A stretch of DNA of 64,000 bases from Microbacterium sp. 2FI (GTDB lineage: Bacteria > Actinomycetota > Actinomycetes > Actinomycetales > Microbacteriaceae). Positions within the stretch are counted from its first letter, which is position 1, and each line of letters starts with the position of its first letter. Below are positions 1-9,020 of the stretch, piece after piece. The stretch lies in contig NZ_SCMR01000004.1 of assembly GCF_005502885.1 (NCBI RefSeq), positions 62,001 through 126,000 of the forward strand. Direction: 5' to 3'. The position numbers and the translations under genes were made by a program. The notes beneath the pieces are model-generated. The model did no database searches. It saw only the letters and a program-made list of their open reading frames with translations, and was not told the origin of the DNA.

Positions 1-1301
1 CGCTGCTGCGCTCGCGCGGCTACGACGTGCGCGCGTACACCGGGCAGACCGACACCGACGAGCGCACCGAGTCCGAGGCGCTCCTGAAAGACAACAGGGT
101 CAAGGCGCTCGTCGCGACGAGCGCGCTCGGCATGGGGTTCGACAAGCCCGACCTCGGGTTCGTCGTGCACCTGGGCGCCCCGTCGTCGCCGGTGTCGTAC
201 TACCAGCAGGTCGGTCGCGCCGGCCGGGCGACCGAGTCGGCCGACGTACTGCTGCTGCCCGGCGTCGAGGACCGCGAGATCTGGCACTACTTCGCGACCG
301 CGTCGATGCCCGACCGCGACCGCGCCGAACGCGTGATCGCGGCGCTGTCGGGCGCGCCGCTGTCGACGCCGGCGCTCGAGGCGATCGTCGACATCCGCCG
401 CACGCCGCTGGAGCTCCTGCTGAAGGTGCTCGACGTCGACGGCGCCGTGCGGCGCGAGCAGCGCGGCTGGATCGCCACCGGCGAACCCTGGGTCTACGAC
501 GAGGAGCGCTACGGCCGCATCGCCGCCGAGCGGCTCGCCGAGCAGCGGCACATGATCGAGTACGAAGAGACCGGGCAGTGCCGCATGGAGTTCCTGCAGC
601 GCTCGCTCGACGACCCCACCGCGGCTCCGTGCGGGCGCTGCGACAACTGCGCGGGCGTCTGGTATCCGGCAGAGATCCGTGCGGAGGCGACGGATGCCGC
701 ATCCGCTGCTCTTGACCGCGTCGGCGTTCCGATCGAACCGCGCCGGCAGTGGCCGACGGGCGCGGATCGGCTGGGCGTGCCGATGAAGGGACGGATCGCG
801 GCGGACGAGCAGGCGGCCGAGGGTCGCGCGCTCGCGCGGCTGACCGACCTCGGCTGGGGCGGCGCGCTGCGCGGAATCTTCGCCGCGGGCGCCGTCGATG
901 CCCCGCTGCCGCCGCACATTCTCGCCGCATGCGTGCGGGTGCTCGCGGAGTGGGGGTGGGCCGAGCGCCCGGTCGCCGTCGTGGCGCTCCCCTCGCGCTC
1001 GCGGCCGCTGCTCGTCGACTCGCTCGCGCGCGGGCTGGCCGAGGTCGGCCGCCTGCCGTACCTCGGTGCGCTCGAGCCGCGCGACGGCGGCCCCAGCGGC
1101 CAGCCCGGCGGCAACAGCGCCTTCCGGCTCGCCGGCGTGTGGGAGCGGTTCGGTGCCGACGCCCTGGATGTGCCCGCCGGCCCCGTGCTGCTGGTCGATG
1201 ACCTCGCCGACAGCCGATGGACGCTGACCGTCGCCGCTCGAGAGCTGCGACGAGCCGGGGCGACCGCTGTGCTGCCGTTCGCGCTCGCGCTGCGGGGGTG
1301 A
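1..1301 (+). CDS. recQ: RecQ-family ATP-dependent DNA helicase with C-terminal phosphoribosyltransferase-like domain (5' truncated)
   Basis: The reading frame is open from base 3, so the gene starts before the window. The visible 432 residues begin inside the second RecA-like helicase lobe. Motif VI is seen as QQVGRAGR, preceded by the typical TSALGMGFDKPD segment. A RecQ zinc-binding subdomain follows, with cysteines in GQCRM and in CGRCDNC (about residues 193-218 of the fragment). The last ~200 residues are not the usual HRDC domain. They resemble a type I phosphoribosyltransferase, with a PRPP-loop-like VLLVDDLADSRWT near fragment residue 395, where the usual TG pair is replaced. The helicase would unwind DNA 3' to 5' in repair or recombination; the role of the fused domain is unknown. 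The helicase call is firm and the fusion is read directly. Confidence 0.9.
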   Translation, partial: LLRSRGYDVRAYTGQTDTDERTESEALLKDNRVKALVATSALGMGFDKPDLGFVVHLGAPSSPVSYYQQVGRAGRATESADVLLLPGVEDREIWHYFATASMPDRDRAERVIAALSGAPLSTPALEAIVDIRRTPLELLLKVLDVDGAVRREQRGWIATGEPWVYDEERYGRIAAERLAEQRHMIEYEETGQCRMEFLQRSLDDPTAAPCGRCDNCAGVWYPAEIRAEATDAASAALDRVGVPIEPRRQWPTGADRLGVPMKGRIAADEQAAEGRALARLTDLGWGGALRGIFAAGAVDAPLPPHILAACVRVLAEWGWAERPVAVVALPSRSRPLLVDSLARGLAEVGRLPYLGALEPRDGGPSGQPGGNSAFRLAGVWERFGADALDVPAGPVLLVDDLADSRWTLTVAARELRRAGATAVLPFALALRG

Positions 1302-1421
1302 GGCGCGCGGCGCCCGGGTGCCGCATTCCTGCATGACGCCGTGTTGCGGCGTGTGTCGCCCCATCGCGCCGCGTGTCGTCACCGAAACCAACGCATCGCC
1401 CGACGGCGTGAGCATGGCCGC

Positions 1422-2279
1422 ATGGCCTCCCCACTCATCTCGCCGTCGGAACTCGCCGACCTCATCCGGACCGGACGCACGCCGCGCATCCTCGATGTGC
1501 GCTGGCGCCTCGATCAGCCCGAAGGGCGCCCGGCATACCTCGACGGGCACCTGCCGGGTGCCGTGTACGTCGACCTCGACCACGAACTCGCCGAGCGCGA
1601 CGACCCGCGTCGGGGTCGGCATCCGCTTCCGCCTCGGGAGGCGCTCCAAGAGGCCGCGCGCCGCTGGGGCGTGCACGCCGGCGACGCCGTCGTCGCCTAC
1701 GACGATGTCCACTCGGTCGCCGCAGCGCGGGCATGGTGGGTGCTGACGCGGTCCGGCCTGAGCGACGTGCGAGTGCTCGACGGGGGACTGCGGGGCTGGC
1801 TCGGGGAACGACGTCCCCTGGAGACCGGCGACGTGCAGCCGCGACGCGGCGACATCGTGCTCGACGACATCGTGCACGGCGTCGCCGACATCGACGATGT
1901 GGAGGAGTGGCCGGACCACGGCCTGCTGCTGGATGTGCGGGCGCCGGAGCGCTATCGCGGCGATTCCGAGCCGCTCGACCCCGTCGCGGGGCACATCCCC
2001 GGGGCGGTGAACCTGCCCACGACCACGCACCTCGTGGCGGGCAGATTCCGCTCGCCCGACGAGATCCGCGCAGAGTTCGCAGCCGCCGGTGCGACGGACG
2101 GCATCGCCGTCGCCGCCTACTGCGGTTCCGGCATCGCCGCCACCCACACCGCGCTCGCGGGAGCGCTGGCGGGGATCGACGTCGTGGTCTACCCGGGATC
2201 CTGGAGTCAGTGGTCCCGCAGCCGCGGGCGCCTCGCCGCGGTGGGACCGGCCCCGTCGCTGGACGTGATCCCGCTGTGA
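1422..2279 (+). CDS. Sulfurtransferase with two rhodanese domains
   Basis: This 285-residue protein has two tandem rhodanese modules, the usual layout and length of thiosulfate or 3-mercaptopyruvate sulfurtransferases. The C-terminal module carries the active-site loop AAYCGSGIAA, with the persulfide-forming cysteine at residue 234. The N-terminal module has Asp in the matching loop (VVAYDDVHS), so it is structural, as is normal. The ATG at 1422 is chosen because homology starts at SPSELADLI; an upstream extension would be Arg-rich with no rhodanese character. It overlaps the start of the next monooxygenase gene by four bases, which places it first in the sulfur-linked cluster. Donor specificity (thiosulfate or mercaptopyruvate) cannot be read from the sequence. 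Confidence 0.9.
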   Translation: MASPLISPSELADLIRTGRTPRILDVRWRLDQPEGRPAYLDGHLPGAVYVDLDHELAERDDPRRGRHPLPPREALQEAARRWGVHAGDAVVAYDDVHSVAAARAWWVLTRSGLSDVRVLDGGLRGWLGERRPLETGDVQPRRGDIVLDDIVHGVADIDDVEEWPDHGLLLDVRAPERYRGDSEPLDPVAGHIPGAVNLPTTTHLVAGRFRSPDEIRAEFAAAGATDGIAVAAYCGSGIAATHTALAGALAGIDVVVYPGSWSQWSRSRGRLAAVGPAPSLDVIPL

Positions 2280-3703
2280 CCGGCACCGAACCGCTCATCA
2301 TCGGCGCCATGGTCCGCACGCTGGGCGCATACCCGTCGGGCTGGCGGTACCCGGGAGCGCACGCCGATCCGCGCGAGGACGCGGCCGTCCTGCGCCGGAT
2401 CGCACGGCTCGCCGAAGACGCAGACCTCGACTACCTCTTCTTCGGCGACTGGCTCGCCACCGGACCCGACCTCGAGTTCCGCGATCCCTATCTGCTCGCG
2501 CGCATCGACCCGCTGAGCGCCGTGCTCGCCCTCGCCGGTGTCACGGAGCGGATCGGGCTGATCGCCACCGTCAATTCCACGTACGCCGATCCCTATGCGA
2601 CGGCGCGGGCGACAGCATCCCTCGATGTGCTCACCGGCGGTCGCGGCGGCATCAACCTCGTCACCGGGGCCGAGCCGCGTGCCGCCGCCAACCACGGCCG
2701 CGACGCGCACGCCGACAACGACACGCGTTACGACCGCGCCGAGGAGTTCGTGCGCGCGCTGCGACTGCTCTGGGAGTCGTGGGACGACGACGCGTGGGTC
2801 GCCGACCGCCAGGCGGGCGTGCTGATCGACGCAGACCTCCTGCGAGCCGCCGACCTGGCGGGATCCCAGGTGCGAGTATCGGGTCCGCTGAACGTCGCCC
2901 GCCCGCCGCAGGGCCATCCGCCGATCGTCCATGCGGGAACATCGCCGCGTTCGCGCGCACTCGCGGCCACCGAGGCCGACCTGGCGCTCATCGCGGCGGG
3001 GGATCCGGCTTCGGCCGCCGAGACCCGTCGCGGCCTGCGCGAACTCGCGGCGGCATCCGGGCGCGACCCCGACGACCTCAAGGTGATCGTGCCGGTGCTT
3101 CCGGTCGTGGCAGAGACCGAGGCCGAGGCGCGCGCGATCGTCGACGCGCTGCTTCTTCTCGTACCACTCGACGACGGCCGCTCCGGCAACGCGAGTCGCC
3201 CGGGCTTTCCGGCGAACCGGTCGCTCGCCGCATTCCTCGATGTCGCCGGGCTCCCCGTCGACGACCCCGCTCGCCGAGCCGCCGTGGACGACGCCGTGAG
3301 CGCCGATGCCGCAGCGCGGTTCGGTGAGGCGGGCGCTCGGGTGCTCCATGCCGTGCGGACGCATACGGGTCGCACGGTCGGCGGGGCGCACGGCGTCACG
3401 TGGCGTCACCTGATCGCCGCGAACGCCGTACCCGCGAACTTCGTGGTGGGCGACCCTCACGCCATCGCCGATCACTTCGAACGGTGGCGCGCCGCCGGCG
3501 CCGCTGACGGGTTCAACGTCCTGTCGGCGTTCCAACCCGCGCAGTTCGAGGCCTTCGCGATCCTCGCGGCCCCCGAGCTTCGCCGTCGCGGCCTCCTCGG
3601 CCGCACCGGCGAGACGCTGCGGGAGCGGCTGTCGCTGGGTGAGCCGCGCCTCATCCATGCGCCGACTGCCGTCGACGCCGGGCGGATTCATTACGCCGTG
3701 TGA
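2276..3703 (+). CDS. LLM-class flavin-dependent monooxygenase, NtaA/SnaA/DszA type
   Basis: The 475-residue product belongs to the long branch of bacterial luciferase-like monooxygenases that use reduced FMN from a partner reductase to oxidise substrates such as sulfones, nitrilotriacetate or sulfonates. Family features include the start LIIGAMVRTLGAYPSGWR, the DYLFFGDWLATGPDL segment, the LTGGRGGINLVTGA segment and PPIVHAGTSPRSRALAA, which help form the FMN site. The GTG at 2276 overlaps the rhodanese stop (GTGA), implying translational coupling; the in-frame ATG at 2309 is an alternative start. A matching FMN reductase lies at 11297. The substrate is unknown. Rhodanese and downstream sulfur genes suggest an organosulfur compound, which is an inference. 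Confidence 0.88.
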   Translation: MTGTEPLIIGAMVRTLGAYPSGWRYPGAHADPREDAAVLRRIARLAEDADLDYLFFGDWLATGPDLEFRDPYLLARIDPLSAVLALAGVTERIGLIATVNSTYADPYATARATASLDVLTGGRGGINLVTGAEPRAAANHGRDAHADNDTRYDRAEEFVRALRLLWESWDDDAWVADRQAGVLIDADLLRAADLAGSQVRVSGPLNVARPPQGHPPIVHAGTSPRSRALAATEADLALIAAGDPASAAETRRGLRELAAASGRDPDDLKVIVPVLPVVAETEAEARAIVDALLLLVPLDDGRSGNASRPGFPANRSLAAFLDVAGLPVDDPARRAAVDDAVSADAAARFGEAGARVLHAVRTHTGRTVGGAHGVTWRHLIAANAVPANFVVGDPHAIADHFERWRAAGAADGFNVLSAFQPAQFEAFAILAAPELRRRGLLGRTGETLRERLSLGEPRLIHAPTAVDAGRIHYAV

Positions 3704-3776
3704 CCGCCCGTGTCCTCCGCTTGCCGCAGGTGAACGGTCGTGTCACCGCCGTCGGCGGTCGCCGGATGCCGCTCCC

Positions 3777-3782
3777 TAACGT
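3777..3782 (+). promoter_or_regulatory. Candidate -10 element for the ABC transporter operon
   Basis: TAACGT lies 45 bases before the ATG at 3827, in the 123-base gap after the first monooxygenase gene. A transcript starting near 3789 would have a short leader with the strong Shine-Dalgarno AGGAG at 3817-3821. No convincing -35 hexamer is visible, so this is tentative. Confidence 0.35.
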
Positions 3783-3826
3783 GGCCAGCACTTCTTCACC
3801 GCAACCCGAATCCCACAGGAGTCCAC

Positions 3827-5467
3827 ATGTCCCGTCCCGCAACACGCGTCGTCGCCGGCGTCCTCGCCGCCCTCACGGTGGTGTCGCTCGCGGCGTGCGC
3901 ATCGCAGCCGACAGCCGGCAGCAGCGAGTCGTCCGCATCCTCCGGCGACCCCGTCACCGGCGGCACGCTCACCTACCTCGAGCACCAGACCTACACGAAC
4001 CTCTATCCGCCGCAGGCGGGGTTCTATCCGAACGGCGGGATCGTCAACAACATCGCCGCGCGACTCACCTGGCAGAACCCCGAGACGCTCGAGATCGAGC
4101 CCTGGGTGGCCACGGCGTGGAGCATCAACGAGGACGCCACGGAGTACACGTTCGAGCTGCGCGACGACGTCACCTTCTCCGACGGGTCGGTGCTCGACGC
4201 CGCGGCGGTCGCGAAGAACTTCGACACGTACGGTCTCGGCGATCCCGACTTGGGACTCACGGTCTCGGAGGCGATCAACAACTACGCCTCCAGCGAGGTC
4301 GTCGACGCCGACACCGTCGTGTTCCGGTTCTCGGCGCCCGCGCCCGGATTCCTCCAGGCCACTTCGACCATCAACTCGGGCTTGCTCTCCCCCGAGACGC
4401 TCGACCTCTCGCTCGAAGAGCTCGGCGCGGGCAACGCGACCGCGGTCATCGGGTCGGGGCCGTTCGTCGTCACCGACGAGAAGCTCGGCACCGAGCTGAC
4501 GTTCGAAGCCCGCGAGGACTACGACTGGGCGCCGCCGAGCTTCGAGCACCAGGGCCGCGCCTACCTCGACGAGATCCACCTCATCGTCACGCCGGAAGAC
4601 AGCGTCCGCATCGGATCGCTGCTGTCGGGCCAGGCCGACTACATCCGCTACGTCCAGGCTTTCGACGAGGCCCGGGTGGAATCCAGCGGTTTCGACCTGC
4701 ACGCCCCGCAGACGCGCGGGGTGAACAACGGCCTGAGCCTCCGCTTCACCAATCCGCTCCTCAGCGACATCCGTGTGCGCCAGGCGCTCGTCGCGGGTGT
4801 GGACAGCCAGGAGGTCGTCGACACGATCTTCACCGCGAACTACCCGGCAGCCACGAGCGCCCTGAGCTCCGCTGCACTCGGGTACAAGGACGAGTCCGAA
4901 CACTACGCCTACGACCCCGAGAAGTCGGCGGCACTGCTCGATGAGGCCGGCTGGGAGCCGGGCGCCGACGGCATCCGCGAGAAGGACGGCGAGCGTCTGT
5001 CGCTGACGGTGTACGAGGCGAAGCCCCAGCCGCTGTCGAAGCAGACCCTCGAGCTGGTCGCCCAGCAGCTGAACGAGATCGGCGTCGAGCTCAACGTCAA
5101 GTCGGCTGATGCCGGCACCTACGCCGAGGACATCAAGGATCCGCTCAAGACGCCGCTGTACCACTCGATGGTCGGGCGCGCTGACCTCGACGTCATCAAG
5201 AGCCAGTTCTCCACGCAGAACCGCAACACGCTTCTGTCGGACGACGCCGAGCTCGACGCGCTGCTGCTCGCGGTCGCCTCGACACCCGACCCCGACGAGC
5301 GGACCGCGGCCTCGCAGGCGGTGCAGGACTACCTGGCCGAGCAGGCGTATGTCATCCCGCTCTTCGAAGAGCCGCAGGTGTACGGCACCGCACCGCACGT
5401 GCACGGCGTCGCGTTCGAGTCGGTCGCACGGCCGCTGTTCTACGACGTGTGGCTCGAGAAGAAGTAG
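3827..5467 (+). CDS. Oligopeptide/nickel-type ABC transporter substrate-binding lipoprotein
   Basis: This 546-residue protein is a family 5 extracellular solute-binding protein (OppA/DppA-like). It starts with a lipoprotein signal peptide ending in the lipobox SLAAC, so Cys24 would be lipid-anchored and the protein held on the outer face of the membrane. Typical family segments include GGTLTYLEHQTYTNLYPPQ, LEIEPWVATAWSINED, YTFELRDDVTFSDG and IRVRQALVAGVD. The ATG at 3827 follows AGGAG by five bases, and longer versions lack signal-peptide logic. Permease, second permease and fused ATPase genes follow directly. In these LLM-linked clusters the cargo need not be a peptide; it is probably the substrate of the monooxygenases. 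Confidence 0.92.
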   Translation: MSRPATRVVAGVLAALTVVSLAACASQPTAGSSESSASSGDPVTGGTLTYLEHQTYTNLYPPQAGFYPNGGIVNNIAARLTWQNPETLEIEPWVATAWSINEDATEYTFELRDDVTFSDGSVLDAAAVAKNFDTYGLGDPDLGLTVSEAINNYASSEVVDADTVVFRFSAPAPGFLQATSTINSGLLSPETLDLSLEELGAGNATAVIGSGPFVVTDEKLGTELTFEAREDYDWAPPSFEHQGRAYLDEIHLIVTPEDSVRIGSLLSGQADYIRYVQAFDEARVESSGFDLHAPQTRGVNNGLSLRFTNPLLSDIRVRQALVAGVDSQEVVDTIFTANYPAATSALSSAALGYKDESEHYAYDPEKSAALLDEAGWEPGADGIREKDGERLSLTVYEAKPQPLSKQTLELVAQQLNEIGVELNVKSADAGTYAEDIKDPLKTPLYHSMVGRADLDVIKSQFSTQNRNTLLSDDAELDALLLAVASTPDPDERTAASQAVQDYLAEQAYVIPLFEEPQVYGTAPHVHGVAFESVARPLFYDVWLEKK

Positions 5468-5485
5468 GGCTCGGGAGCTGAGTCG

Positions 5486-6439
5486 ATGAGCTACGCGCTG
5501 AGACGCGCCGGGCAGGCCGCGATCGTTCTGATCGCGGCCTTCACGGCCACCTTCATCCTGCTGCAGCTGCTGCCGGGGGATGCGATCCTGATCAAGTACG
5601 AGGACCCCTCACTCGGGCTTTCGGCCGATCAGATCGAGGAGATCCGGGTCGCATACGGGGTCGACTCGACGTGGTGGGAGCAGTACTGGGCCACCCTGAC
5701 CGGATATGCCCGTGGCGACTTCGGGTACTCGACGCAGTACGGCACGAGCGTGCTGCAGCTCATCGGCGAGGCGATCCCCCCGACGGCGGCGCTCGCAACA
5801 CTCGGGTTCGCCCTCGCCGCCCTGATCGCCTTCACGATCGCGTTCCTCTCGACGCTCACGCCGTTCGCGTGGCTGCGGGACGGCCTGCGGGCGCTGCCAG
5901 GGGTGTTCGTGGCGGTGCCGGTGTTCTGGCTCGGCATCCTGCTCATCCAGGTGTTCTCGTTCGGGCTCGGCTGGGTGCCGATCGTCGGCGCCGATCCCAT
6001 CGCGGGGCTGATCCTGCCGGTGATCACGCTGGCGGTGCCGATCTCGGCACCGCTCGCCCAGATCCTCGTGCGCGGCATCGACGACGTGCAGCTGCAGCCG
6101 TTCGTCACCGTGATCCAGGCCAAGGGGGCCTCGCCCGCGTGGGTGCTGTGGCGGTCGGTCGCCCGCAACGCGCTGCTTCCGACGCTGACGATCGCCGGTG
6201 TGCTGTTCGGCGAGCTGATCGGCGGGGCCGTGGTCACCGAGACGGTGTTCGGCCGCCCGGGGATCGGCCGCATCACCGAGCAGGCCGTCGCGAACCAGGA
6301 CATCCCGGTGCTGCAGGGCATCGTCGTCCTCGCGGCCCTCACCTTCGTCGTGGTCAACCTGACGGTCGACCTCCTCTACCCGGTGCTGGATCCGCGGCTG
6401 CGCAACGCGCCCGCGGCCTCGGAAGGAGTGCGGCGATGA
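5486..6439 (+). CDS. ABC transporter permease, DppB/OppB type
   Basis: The 317-residue membrane protein has the DppB architecture: an N-terminal helix (IVLIAAFTATFILLQLLPGD), a periplasmic loop with the GVDSTWWEQYW segment, then the core permease helices. The cytoplasmic EAA-type coupling loop is seen around VIQAKGASPAWVLWRSVARNALLPTL. It starts 18 bases after the binding-protein stop and overlaps the next permease by four bases (ATGA). With the DppC-type partner it forms the transmembrane channel of the importer. Confidence 0.93.
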   Translation: MSYALRRAGQAAIVLIAAFTATFILLQLLPGDAILIKYEDPSLGLSADQIEEIRVAYGVDSTWWEQYWATLTGYARGDFGYSTQYGTSVLQLIGEAIPPTAALATLGFALAALIAFTIAFLSTLTPFAWLRDGLRALPGVFVAVPVFWLGILLIQVFSFGLGWVPIVGADPIAGLILPVITLAVPISAPLAQILVRGIDDVQLQPFVTVIQAKGASPAWVLWRSVARNALLPTLTIAGVLFGELIGGAVVTETVFGRPGIGRITEQAVANQDIPVLQGIVVLAALTFVVVNLTVDLLYPVLDPRLRNAPAASEGVRR

Positions 6440-7380
6440 GTACGCAGATCACGGATGCCGCGGCCGCCGCGGCCGCACGCGACGAGGCCACCGGAACCGT
6501 CGTCGACCCGATCGCCCGCGACGCGGGCGCCGCTCCCGGCACACCGGAGCGCCGATCATCGGCGGCGCGACTGTTCGCCCGCGGGCGACGACCGTCGTGG
6601 ACGCTGGTCGTCGCGATCGCCGTGGTCGCCGTGGCGGTGCTGTGGGCGGTGGCCCCGGGCCTGTTCACGTCGTACGACCCGATCGACGGGGTGCCGGCGG
6701 AGAAGCTGCTGCCGCCGAGCGCGACGCACTGGTTCGGCACCGATGCGATCGGGCGCGACCTCTATGCGCGGGTCGTCCACGGCGCGATCCACTCGCTGTC
6801 CGGCGCGCTCATCGCGGTGACCGTGGGCCTCGTGGCCGGCACGCTGATCGGCGTGATCGCGGGCTCGGTGGGCGGCGTGCTCGACGAGATCCTCATGCGG
6901 ATCGTCGACGTGCTGCTGTCGATCCCGGGCCTGCTGCTGTCGCTGTCGATCATCATCCTGCTCGGGTTCGGCACCGTCAACGCCGCCATCGCGGTCGGCA
7001 TCGGCAGCGTCGCGTCGTTCGCGCGGCTCTCGCGCTCCGAGGTCGTACGGGTGCGTCGCAGCGACTACGTCGAGGCGGCGTTCGGCAGCGGCGGCTCGTT
7101 CGCCTCGGTCCTCGGTCGCCACGTGCTTCCCAACTCGCTGACGGCCGTCGTCGCTCTCGCGGCCCTGCAGTTCGGCTCGGCGATCCTCGCGATCTCGACC
7201 CTCGGCTTCCTGGGATACGGGGCGCCGCCGCCGACGCCGGAATGGGGTCTGCTCATCGCCGAGGGGCGCAACTACGTCGCGACGGCGTGGTGGCTGACGA
7301 CCCTCCCGGGTCTGGTCGTGCTCGTCGTGGTGCTCAGCGCCAATCGCATCAGTCAGTCGATCGGAAGGAGGACGCGATGA
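6436..7380 (+). CDS. ABC transporter permease, DppC/OppC type
   Basis: The 314-residue product is the second permease. A long Ala-rich cytoplasmic N-terminus of about 55 residues precedes the first helix. Then come the DppC hallmark HWFGTDAIGRDLYARVVHGA and the coupling loop (SDYVEAAFGSGGSFASVLGR). The ATG at 6436 overlaps the upstream stop and has GGAAGGAG about eight bases before it. It ends in a four-base overlap with the ATPase gene. Confidence 0.93.
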   Translation: MSTQITDAAAAAAARDEATGTVVDPIARDAGAAPGTPERRSSAARLFARGRRPSWTLVVAIAVVAVAVLWAVAPGLFTSYDPIDGVPAEKLLPPSATHWFGTDAIGRDLYARVVHGAIHSLSGALIAVTVGLVAGTLIGVIAGSVGGVLDEILMRIVDVLLSIPGLLLSLSIIILLGFGTVNAAIAVGIGSVASFARLSRSEVVRVRRSDYVEAAFGSGGSFASVLGRHVLPNSLTAVVALAALQFGSAILAISTLGFLGYGAPPPTPEWGLLIAEGRNYVATAWWLTTLPGLVVLVVVLSANRISQSIGRRTR

Positions 7381-9020
7381 GCGTCCTGGAGGTGCAGGGC
7401 CTGCGGGTGTCGTACGGAGCCGGAGCCGGGCGGCGTGAGGTCGTCCACGGTGTCGACGTGTCGGTCGGCGAGGGCGAGGTCGTCGCCCTCGTCGGTGAGT
7501 CGGGATCCGGCAAGTCGACCACGGCGCACGCTCTCCTGGGGCTCCTCCCCGAGGGTGGACGCGTCGACGGCGGATCGATCGCCCTCGGCGGCGTCGACAT
7601 CTCGGGCTGGGGACCGAAGCGGCTGCGCGCCGTCCGCGGCGCGCAGGTCGGACTCGTGCCGCAGGACCCGGTGTCATCGCTCGACCCCGTGCGCCCGATC
7701 GGCGTGCAGGTGGGCGAGATCCTCCGGGTCCACGGACGCGGCGCCGGGGAGCGCGATCCCGCGCGGCGGCGTGCGCGCGTGCTCGAACTGCTCGAGCGCG
7801 TCGGGCTCGACGATCCGGCGCTGCGCGCTCGGCAGCACCCGCATGAGCTGTCGGGCGGCATGCGCCAGCGCGTGCTCATCGCCACGGCGATCGCGCTCCG
7901 GCCGCGGCTGATCATCGCCGACGAGCCGACGAGCGCCCTCGACGTCACCGTTCAGCGCCGCATCCTCGACCTCATCGACGATCTCCGGCGCGAGGACGGC
8001 ACCGCGGTGCTCCTGGTCACCCACGACCTGGGTGTCGCCGCCGATCGGGCCCAGCGCATCGTCGTGCTCAACGACGGCCGCGTCGTCGAGCAGGGCACGG
8101 CCTCGCGCATCCTCTCAGCGCCCGCCGACCCGTACACGCGGCAGCTGCTGGCTGACGCGCCCGCGCTCGCGACGGGGGAATTCCGGCGCCCGGCGCCGCC
8201 GCTCTTTCTCCGGGATGCTGCCGCCGCCGCTGCCGAGAACCCGTACGCGGTCGTTGCCGAAGGGCTGGTCAAGGAGTTCTCGGTGCGCGGACGCGAGCCG
8301 TTCCGCGCGGTGGACGAGGTGTCGTTCCAGGTGCGGCGAGGAACGACGCATGCGCTCGTCGGCGAATCGGGTTCGGGGAAGACCACGACCGCGCGCCTGG
8401 TCACGCGGTTCCTCCACCCCGACGCCGGACGCATCGAGATCGACGGGACCGACGCCGCGGGGCTCCACGGCGAGCGCCTGCGGCAGGTGCGCCGGCGCAT
8501 CCAGCTGGTCTACCAGAACCCGTTCTCGTCGCTGGATCCCCGCCAGAGCGTCGCGCAGATCGTCGCCGAGCCGCTGCACAACTTCCGCGAGGGCTCTCGC
8601 GCGTCGCGTCGCGAGCGCGCGGCCGAGCTGATCGATCGCGTCGCCCTCCCGTCGGACGTGCTCGAGCGCTCCCCGCGCGAGCTGTCGGGGGGCCAGCGCC
8701 AGCGCGTCGCGATCGCCCGAGCGCTCGCGATCCGCCCTGACATCGTCGTGCTCGACGAGGCCGTCTCGGCGCTCGATGTGACGGTGCAGGCGCGCATCCT
8801 CGAGCTCCTCGAGTCACTCCAGCAGGAGCTCGGTCTGACGTACCTGTTCATCTCGCACGATCTGGCCGTCGTGCGACGCCTCAGCCATACGGTCTCGGTG
8901 ATGCGCCGCGGCCGGGTCGTCGAATCGGGCAGCACCGAGGCCCTCTTCTTCGCACCCACCCACGAATACACGCGCGAGCTGCTGGCAGCCGTGCCCGGAC
9001 GATCGGAGGTCGCCGCATGA
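7377..9020 (+). CDS. ABC transporter ATP-binding protein with two fused nucleotide-binding domains (DppD-DppF type)
   Basis: This 547-residue protein contains both ATPase domains that are separate DppD and DppF in many bacteria. Domain 1 has Walker A GESGSGKST (residues 40-48), signature LSGGMRQR and Walker B LIIADEPTSALD. Domain 2 has Walker A GESGSGKTT (from about residue 328), signature LSGGQRQR and Walker B IVVLDEAVSALD, where Ala replaces the usual Pro after the catalytic Glu. Each domain ends with the extra oligopeptide-ABC segment (DPYTRQLLADAP and HEYTRELLAAVP). It powers the importer made by the two upstream permeases. Start and stop overlap the neighbouring genes by four bases. Confidence 0.95.
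   Translation: MSVLEVQGLRVSYGAGAGRREVVHGVDVSVGEGEVVALVGESGSGKSTTAHALLGLLPEGGRVDGGSIALGGVDISGWGPKRLRAVRGAQVGLVPQDPVSSLDPVRPIGVQVGEILRVHGRGAGERDPARRRARVLELLERVGLDDPALRARQHPHELSGGMRQRVLIATAIALRPRLIIADEPTSALDVTVQRRILDLIDDLRREDGTAVLLVTHDLGVAADRAQRIVVLNDGRVVEQGTASRILSAPADPYTRQLLADAPALATGEFRRPAPPLFLRDAAAAAAENPYAVVAEGLVKEFSVRGREPFRAVDEVSFQVRRGTTHALVGESGSGKTTTARLVTRFLHPDAGRIEIDGTDAAGLHGERLRQVRRRIQLVYQNPFSSLDPRQSVAQIVAEPLHNFREGSRASRRERAAELIDRVALPSDVLERSPRELSGGQRQRVAIARALAIRPDIVVLDEAVSALDVTVQARILELLESLQQELGLTYLFISHDLAVVRRLSHTVSVMRRGRVVESGSTEALFFAPTHEYTRELLAAVPGRSEVAA

Noticed and set aside
1318-1746. Cys-rich small frame (M-P-H-S-C-M-T-P-C-C-G-V-C) upstream of the rhodanese gene, with a six-base hairpin at 1336-1352
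   Set aside because: It looks like a second poly-Cys leader, but the frame has no stop before the rhodanese start and runs on to 1746, and no TAnnnT -10 precedes it at leaderless spacing.
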